Source: Serpentinimonas raichei
GTDB taxonomy: Bacteria; Pseudomonadota; Gammaproteobacteria; Burkholderiales; Burkholderiaceae_C
Direction of reading: 5' to 3'
Assembly (NCBI RefSeq): GCF_000828895.1
Contig: NZ_AP014568.1
Span: forward strand, 285,699 to 349,698
DNA: 64,000 nt
Shown here: piece after piece, positions 58,966 to 64,000 of the stretch
How positions within the stretch are numbered: the first letter of the stretch is position 1
Layout of the letters: each line of letters starts with the position of its first letter
Notes under the pieces: model-generated
Seen by the model: only the letters and a program-made list of their open reading frames with translations
What the model was told of the DNA's origin: nothing
Database searches by the model: none
Program-made: the position numbers and the translations under genes

Positions 58966-60057
58966 TTAGATCCGGTGCCGCACGGCTCCGGCGCTTTGCA
59001 GGCGCTCCAGCAGCGCCGGGGCGATGCGCTTGAGCGGCAGCACCTCGCTGGCAGCACCGTGCTGGATGGCCACCTTGGGCATGCCAAAGACCACGCAACT
59101 GGCTTCGTCTTGCACGATGTTGTGGCTGCCGGCGTCGAGCATTTCTTTCATGGCCGCACCGCCGTCGCCGCCCATGCCGGTGAGCATGACGCCGATGGCG
59201 TTGGGGCCGAGCACGCGCGCGCACGATTTGAACAGCACCTCGACCGAGGGCTTGTGGCGGTTCACCGGCGGCGAGTCATCGACCACCGCCACATAGTTGG
59301 CGCCGCTGCGCGCAATTGAAAACTGCTTGCCGCCTGGGGCGATGTAAGCGTGCCCGGGCAGGATGCGCTGCCCATCAACGGCCTCTTGTACGCGGATGCG
59401 GCACAGCGAATCGAGCCGCGCCGCAAAGCTGGTGGTAAAGCCCGGCGGCATGTGCTGCGTGATGACGATGCCGGGCGCATCGGCCGGCAGTTCGACCAAA
59501 ATTTCTTTGATGGCTTCGGTGCCGCCGGTGGAGGCGCCGATGCAGATGATTTTTTCGGTCGAGAGGCGGCCTAGGCTGCTAGGGCGCGGGGCGCCGCTGG
59601 CCGTTTCGGGTGCGCGCGCCAAGGTGGGCGTTACCGCAGCGATGTGGCGCGATACGCGGGCCTGGCTGGCAATGCGGATTTTGTCCACGATCTCTTCGCC
59701 CAAGGCCTTGAGGCCGCTGCTTACCCCAATGCGCGGTTTGGCCACAAAATCGACCGCCCCCATTTCGAGCGCGCGCAAGGTGGTGTCGGCCCCTTGCTCG
59801 GTGAGCGTGGAGACCATGACCACCGGCATTGGGCGCAGCTTCATGAGGCGCGAGAGGAACTCCAGCCCGTCCATTTTGGGCATTTCCACGTCGAGCGTGA
59901 TCACGTCCGGGTTGAGCTCGCGGATCATTTCGCGCGCCTGCAGCGGGTCGTTGGCGGCGCCTATGCACTGCATATCGCTTTGCTGGTTGATGATCTCGCT
60001 CAGCAGGCTGCGCACCAAGGCCGAGTCATCGACCACCACCACTTTGATTTTTGCCAT
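58966..60057 (-). CDS. cheB: Chemotaxis protein-glutamate methylesterase CheB
   Basis: Removes methyl groups from, and deamidates, chemoreceptors; activated by CheA phosphorylation. The receiver domain is at 1-120 with Asp56 as phosphoacceptor ([13 protein letters not shown]). The esterase domain carries the Ser176/His202/Asp298 triad (GASTGG, TQHMPPG, GMGGDGG). Length 363 aa. ATG 60057 is taken; an alternative TTG at 60072 overlaps the cheD stop. Confidence 0.96.
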   Translation of the reverse strand: MAKIKVVVVDDSALVRSLLSEIINQQSDMQCIGAANDPLQAREMIRELNPDVITLDVEMPKMDGLEFLSRLMKLRPMPVVMVSTLTEQGADTTLRALEMGAVDFVAKPRIGVSSGLKALGEEIVDKIRIASQARVSRHIAAVTPTLARAPETASGAPRPSSLGRLSTEKIICIGASTGGTEAIKEILVELPADAPGIVITQHMPPGFTTSFAARLDSLCRIRVQEAVDGQRILPGHAYIAPGGKQFSIARSGANYVAVVDDSPPVNRHKPSVEVLFKSCARVLGPNAIGVMLTGMGGDGGAAMKEMLDAGSHNIVQDEASCVVFGMPKVAIQHGAASEVLPLKRIAPALLERLQSAGAVRHRI

Positions 60058-60068
60058 GGGATAAGCAA

Positions 60069-60695
60069 TCAAAACAAATCGACCGAGCCACCGGCCGTGG
60101 ACTGCACCACCTTGGTGGCCATGCCCTGGCGCTCTTGGGCTTCTAGGGTGTCGGGGTGGGCGTGCGCCAGCCGCTTGACCATGGCCTTGCCACTGACCGG
60201 GAAAAACACCACCTTGCGCGGGTAGATGTCGAGCACGTCTTTGGAGACCACCGGAATGCGCTCGGTGGCCAGATAGTCGAGCACGAACTTGGTGTTGCGC
60301 TCGCCCACGTTCATGGTGGTAAAGCCCGCAATCACGGCGCCGCCGCCAAACACCTTGGCTTGCATGTACTCGCGCGAAGAGCCTTGCTTGACCAGTTCGT
60401 TGATGAGCAGTTCCATGGCGTAGGAGCCGTAGCGGCCCGAGCTGTCGGCGCCACCGTCGGGCAGCATGAAGTGGTTCATGCCCCCGATGCGCAGGCGCGA
60501 GTCCCAGATGCAGGCGGCGATGCAGGAGCCGAGCACGGTCATGATGACCAGGTCTTCGTTGGCCACGAAATACTCGCCCGGCAGCACCTTGGCGGCGTTG
60601 TACTTGAAGTGCTGGTCGTGAAAGAAAAACGACGCCTCACCCGGTCGGCGGGGGCGGGTTTTGAGGGTCTGCAGGTGTTCGAGGCTGCGGTGCAT
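60069..60695 (-). CDS. cheD: Chemoreceptor glutamine deamidase CheD
   Basis: Deamidates receptor glutamines. Cys58 ([11 protein letters not shown]) and His75 (GGMNHFMLP) form the catalytic pair, followed by KVFGGGAVI and [14 protein letters not shown]. Length 208 aa. It lies between cheR and cheB, a common order when CheD is present. Confidence 0.95.
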   Translation of the reverse strand: MHRSLEHLQTLKTRPRRPGEASFFFHDQHFKYNAAKVLPGEYFVANEDLVIMTVLGSCIAACIWDSRLRIGGMNHFMLPDGGADSSGRYGSYAMELLINELVKQGSSREYMQAKVFGGGAVIAGFTTMNVGERNTKFVLDYLATERIPVVSKDVLDIYPRKVVFFPVSGKAMVKRLAHAHPDTLEAQERQGMATKVVQSTAGGSVDLF

Positions 60696-60704
60696 GGGAT
60701 GACG

Positions 60705-61541
60705 TCAGACTTTTTCGTAGATGGTTTTGCCGCGCAAGGCAAAAAGCGTCTTCACGTCGCTGAAGTTTTCGGCGTGTCCGACAAACAAGGCGCCGCCGGG
60801 CTTGAGGAGGCGGTGCATGCGCGCGAGCACCTGGCGCTGGGTGGCGTGATCGAAATAGATCATGACGTTGCGGCAAAATACCACGTCAAAGCTCTCGCGC
60901 AGGCTCCAGTTGTCTTCGATCAGGTTCAGGGTGAAGAACTCGATGTGGCGCTGCAACTCGGGGCGCACCCGCGCCAGTCCGGCGTTGTCGCCTTTGCCCT
61001 TGAGGAAGTACTTTTGCAACTGCGTCTGGCTGAGGTTTTTTAGGCCTTCGAGCTTGTACACCCCACGCGCGCCCGTGGCCAGCACCTTGGTGTCGATGTC
61101 GCTGGCCCAGATCCGGAAACGCCCATCCAAGCCGAGCGCATCGGCCAAGGTGATGGCGATCGAGTAGGGCTCCTCGCCGGTGGAGGCGGCCGAGCACCAG
61201 ATTTTCCAGTCGTGCCCCGGGGGGGCGGCGCGCACCAAGCGTGCCAGCTCTTCGAAGTGGTGGTTTTCGCGGAAAAACGAGGTTAAGTTGGTGGTGAGCG
61301 CGTTGACGAAGGCCTGCCATTCGTCGGCATCGCCTTGGCTCTCGAGCCACTGCAAGTAATCAGAAAAACTGCGGTGGCGCGTCTCGCGCAGGCGGCGTGA
61401 GATGCGGCTGTAGACCATGGCCTGCTTGCCATCGTGCAGGCTGATGCCGGCGTGGCGGTAGATCAGGTCTTTGATGCGGCGAAAGTCGGACTCGGTCCAG
61501 GCGAATTCCCGACTTTGTACGGCCTCGGCTTGGTCTTGCAT
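60705..61541 (-). CDS. cheR: Chemotaxis protein methyltransferase CheR
   Basis: SAM-dependent methylation of receptor glutamates. The N-terminal helical domain (FRRIKDLIYRHAGISLHDGKQAMVYSRISRRL), the motif LTTNLTSFFRENHHF, the SAM motif WCSAASTGEEPYSIAI and VFCRNVMIYFD are present. Length 278 aa. It lies 9 bp before cheD. Confidence 0.95.
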   Translation of the reverse strand: MQDQAEAVQSREFAWTESDFRRIKDLIYRHAGISLHDGKQAMVYSRISRRLRETRHRSFSDYLQWLESQGDADEWQAFVNALTTNLTSFFRENHHFEELARLVRAAPPGHDWKIWCSAASTGEEPYSIAITLADALGLDGRFRIWASDIDTKVLATGARGVYKLEGLKNLSQTQLQKYFLKGKGDNAGLARVRPELQRHIEFFTLNLIEDNWSLRESFDVVFCRNVMIYFDHATQRQVLARMHRLLKPGGALFVGHAENFSDVKTLFALRGKTIYEKV

Positions 61542-61580
61542 GTCGCTGTGTAGGGGCTGGGGTATGGGTTTGGATGGGCT

Positions 61581-63863
61581 TTAGGCCTGGCGCGAGCGCC
61601 GCACCAAGGCCGAGGTGTCAAGGATCAGCGAGACCCGGCCGTCGCCCAAAATGGTGGCGCCCGATACGTTGGGCACTTTTTTGTAGTTCGACTCCAGGTT
61701 TTTGATCACCACCTGCTGCTGCCCAAGCAGTTCATCGACCATCAGGGCCACGCGCGCCCCGTCGGACTCGACCACCACCATGATGGAGTTGGCCGATTCG
61801 TCGGCGCGTGGGCGCGGCACGCCAAAGGTGCGGTCGGTTTTGATCACCGGCATGTACTCTTCGCGCACCTTGACCAGTTGCGAGTTTTGCGCCACCGTGT
61901 TGATGGTGTTGGACTCGACTTGGAACGATTCCACCACCGACGACAGCGGCAGGATGTAGACCTCGTCGGAGACGCGCACCGTCATGCCGTCCATGATGGC
62001 CAGCGTGAGCGGCAGCCGCACCTTGACGCTCATGCCAAAGCCCTCGGCCGAATCGAGCTCGACCGTGCCGCCCAGGGATGAGATGTTTTTCATCACCACG
62101 TCCATGCCGACGCCGCGGCCCGAGACGTCGGTGACCACGTCGGCAGTGGAAAATCCGGGCGCGAAAATCAGCTGCCAGACTTCCTGGTCGCTCATGTCGT
62201 CGGGGGCGTGGATGCCTTTGGCGCGCGCTTTTTCGATCAGCTTGGGGCGCGACAGGCCCTTGCCGTCGTCGCGCACCTCAATCAGGATCGAGCCGCCCTG
62301 GTGCGCCGCGCTCAGGGTGATGGTGCCGGTTTCGGGCTTGCCACGCGCCACGCGATCGGCCGGCAGCTCGATGCCGTGGTCGCAACTGTTGCGAATGAGG
62401 TGGGTGAGGGGGTCGGTGATTTTCTCGATCAGGCCCTTGTCGAGTTCGGTGGCTTCGCCTTGGGTGACGAGTTCGACCTTTTTGCCCAGCTTGCTGGCAA
62501 GGTCACGCAACATGCGCGGGAAGCGGCTAAAGACGACCGACATCGGGATCATGCGGATCGACATGATCGATTCTTGCAAGTCGCGCGTGTTGCGTTCCAA
62601 GTCGGCCAAGCCGGCCAGCAGCTGCTGGTTGAGCGTGGAGTCGAGGGCGCGGCTGTTTTGCGCCAGCATGGCTTGGGTGATGACGAGCTCGCCGACTTGG
62701 TTGATGAGCTGGTCGATCTTGCTGACCGAGACGCGCAGCGTGGTGGCCTCGGGCTGGGCGGCGGCAGCGGCGGCAGCCACTGGGCGGGTGGATTTGGCCG
62801 CTTCGGCAGGCTTGGAACCGGGTTCGGTGGCGGCAGCGCCGGTATTTGGCCCCTCGTGCAGCAGCTCCTGGGCGTGGCTTTGCGGCGTGACCCGGTTGCC
62901 TAGGGCGCCGGCAAACAGGCCGTAGCCCTGCACCAGGTCGGGTTCGGGCACTACGGTTCCGCTGGCCGTGACGCTGCTGCCCGGCACCGGGCTGCCCGGT
63001 GCGCCGGCAAACAGGCCGTAGCCCTGCTCGATCACGTCGCTGGGGGTGTCGGGGGCGGCAGCGGCTGGGCTGGCGGCTTGCAGGCGGATGGCGTCTTTGG
63101 CGACGTGGAAGGCGAACAGGTCGAGCAGCTCGGCGTCGCTGCTGGTGGTGTGGATGTCGTAGATGCGGCAGCCGCCCTCGTCGCGCTCGGCGGTGATGTG
63201 GCCTAGGCCCACGATGTCGCGGAATAAATCTTTGATGGGGTCGGCTTGGGCGGTGTCGCTCAAGGGGCCGATGCGGGCTTGCAAGCTGCGCTCGACGCCG
63301 GCAGCCGAGGCAGCCGGCATGCCGCCGAAGGACGCCGGTGCGGGGGCTGGTGCAGGGGCTGGTGCGGGGGCTGGTGCGGGGGCTGGTGCGGGGGCTGGTG
63401 CGGGGGCTGGTGCGGGGGCTGGTGCGGGGGCTGGTGCAGGGGCTGCCGCAACCGGTGCCGCGCCGCTGGCCAGCACGCGGATGCGCTGCACCAAGCCAGC
63501 GGTTTCGGGTACCGCGGCGCTCGAGCCTTGATGCCGGGCCAGCAGGCCCTTGAGGGCGTCGGACGATTCCAGCAGCACATCGACCATGGGCGCTGTGGGC
63601 TTGAGCTCGTGGCGGCGCAATTTGTCGAGCAGGCCCTCCATTTGGTGCGTGAGCTCGGCCACGTCTTCGAAACCAAAGGTGGCGGCACCGCCCTTGATCG
63701 AGTGGGCGCAGCGAAAGATCGCATTGAGCTCTTCGTCATCGACCGTTTCAAGGTCGAGGTTGAGCAGTTGCTGCTCCATCTGTTCTAGGTTCTCACCGGC
63801 TTCTTCAAAGAAGATCTGGTAGAACTGGGTCAGGTCGAAGCCGTCGTTTTTCGCGTCTGCCAT
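61581..63863 (-). CDS. cheA: Chemotaxis histidine kinase CheA
   Basis: 760 aa. The HPt domain holds the phosphorylated His54 (CAHSIKGGAATFGF). A second domain at about 190-260 resembles the CheY/CheB-binding P2 region. Then come the dimerisation domain (VSKIDQLINQVGELVITQAML), the kinase N, G1 and G2 boxes (HLIRNSCDHGIE, VRDDGKGL, GRGVGMDVV), and a CheW-like C-terminal domain. A 12-bp repeat array codes a Pro-Ala linker between HPt and P2. A poorly conserved Gly/Ala stretch with repeated YGLFAGA lies at about 280-330. Confidence 0.96.
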   Translation of the reverse strand: MADAKNDGFDLTQFYQIFFEEAGENLEQMEQQLLNLDLETVDDEELNAIFRCAHSIKGGAATFGFEDVAELTHQMEGLLDKLRRHELKPTAPMVDVLLESSDALKGLLARHQGSSAAVPETAGLVQRIRVLASGAAPVAAAPAPAPAPAPAPAPAPAPAPAPAPAPAPAPAPAPAPASFGGMPAASAAGVERSLQARIGPLSDTAQADPIKDLFRDIVGLGHITAERDEGGCRIYDIHTTSSDAELLDLFAFHVAKDAIRLQAASPAAAAPDTPSDVIEQGYGLFAGAPGSPVPGSSVTASGTVVPEPDLVQGYGLFAGALGNRVTPQSHAQELLHEGPNTGAAATEPGSKPAEAAKSTRPVAAAAAAAQPEATTLRVSVSKIDQLINQVGELVITQAMLAQNSRALDSTLNQQLLAGLADLERNTRDLQESIMSIRMIPMSVVFSRFPRMLRDLASKLGKKVELVTQGEATELDKGLIEKITDPLTHLIRNSCDHGIELPADRVARGKPETGTITLSAAHQGGSILIEVRDDGKGLSRPKLIEKARAKGIHAPDDMSDQEVWQLIFAPGFSTADVVTDVSGRGVGMDVVMKNISSLGGTVELDSAEGFGMSVKVRLPLTLAIMDGMTVRVSDEVYILPLSSVVESFQVESNTINTVAQNSQLVKVREEYMPVIKTDRTFGVPRPRADESANSIMVVVESDGARVALMVDELLGQQQVVIKNLESNYKKVPNVSGATILGDGRVSLILDTSALVRRSRQA
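63337..63444 (-). repeat. 12-bp tandem repeats in cheA (Pro-Ala linker)
   Basis: Nine units of GGTGCGGGGGCT (two with an A for G), 108 bp, coding alternating Pro and Ala. It is in frame and sits in the linker after the HPt domain. Confidence 0.92.
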
Positions 63864-63928
63864 GGTCGGTCGAGTCTCGTTCGGGGCGGAAAAAGTGGGG
63901 AAGGCGGTGCGAAGCCAGCGCGCAGGGG

Positions 63929-64000
63929 TCAGACGATCACTTTGCGGATGACCTCGATCAGGCGTGCCGGGTCAAAAGGTTTGACCAACCAGCCGGTGGC
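63929..64000 (-). CDS. cheY: CheY response regulator, C-terminal end (cut by window edge)
   Basis: The last 23 codons read ATGWLVKPFDPARLIEVIRKVIV, the CheY C-terminal end with the conserved KPF (lysine near the active site). It lies 65 bp upstream of cheA on the same strand. The rest is outside the window. Confidence 0.83.
   Translation of the reverse strand, partial: ATGWLVKPFDPARLIEVIRKVIV

Noticed and set aside
63337-63444. Short regular repeats as a second CRISPR candidate
   Set aside because: They are 12-bp direct units without spacers inside cheA.

Overview
The window is high-GC DNA from a betaproteobacterium. It most resembles the order Burkholderiales, family Comamonadaceae. The basis is gene order (pilMNOPQ-aroK-aroB-dgt-gltBD-mla-murA-hisGD), small beta-barrel porins ending in Phe, and strong G/C third positions. 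The genus cannot be fixed from the sequence alone.

Layout. 1-9.4 kb: start of a class A penicillin-binding protein (cut by the left edge), divergent from the type IV pilus operon pilMNOPQ, which runs by stop/start overlaps into aroK, aroB and dgt; then a REP-type Y1 transposase homologue that has lost its HUH histidines. 9.6-15.8 kb: both glutamate synthase subunits. 15.9-22.1 kb: outer-membrane lipid-asymmetry system mlaFEDACB, a two-gene ABC exporter and a bolA/ibaG gene. 22.1-25.5 kb: murA, hisG (short form), hisD. 25.5-37.9 kb: a light/B12-type MerR regulator (LitR/CarH-like) divergent from a long run holding a FAD oxidoreductase, DUF1365, a CFA-type methyltransferase, a chalcone-isomerase-like protein, an MFS carrier, an SDR, an NTF2-like protein, a photolyase, DUF2256 and an Fe-S cryptochrome/photolyase, with a convergent SDR at the end. 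This block sits between hisD and the other his genes. 37.9-39.1 kb: two toxin-antitoxin (TA) pairs. 39.2-43.4 kb: hisC (inverted) and hisBHAF; hisI and hisE do not follow.

43.4-54.3 kb is accessory: Phd/PIN, an Rpn/YhgA-like nuclease with a 12-bp repeat tract, HigBA, two tandem porins with near-identical 3' regions, a BrnTA pair with only a relic of the toxin, a DUF891/XRE pair, MazEF, a small glycosyltransferase, a DUF4143 ATPase and an MntA/HepT pair whose hepT is frameshifted. Six copies of a roughly 30-bp imperfect palindrome (core GTGGTCTGACCCC) lie at the borders of the modules between 43.4 and 50.5 kb. This is the most unusual structure here: it looks like a set of cassettes separated by a common boundary element.

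54.3-58.1 kb: surface-polysaccharide genes (O-antigen-ligase-like, GT2, methyltransferase) and ilvE, all leftward. 58.2-64 kb: a gene of unknown function behind a near-perfect sigma-28 (FliA) promoter, then cheB, cheD, cheR, cheA and the tail of cheY, all leftward. The organism is therefore predicted to be motile, chemotactic, piliated, light-responsive and prototrophic for much of histidine and shikimate biosynthesis.

All calls come from reading the sequence. No database search was possible, and family names rest on remembered motifs.
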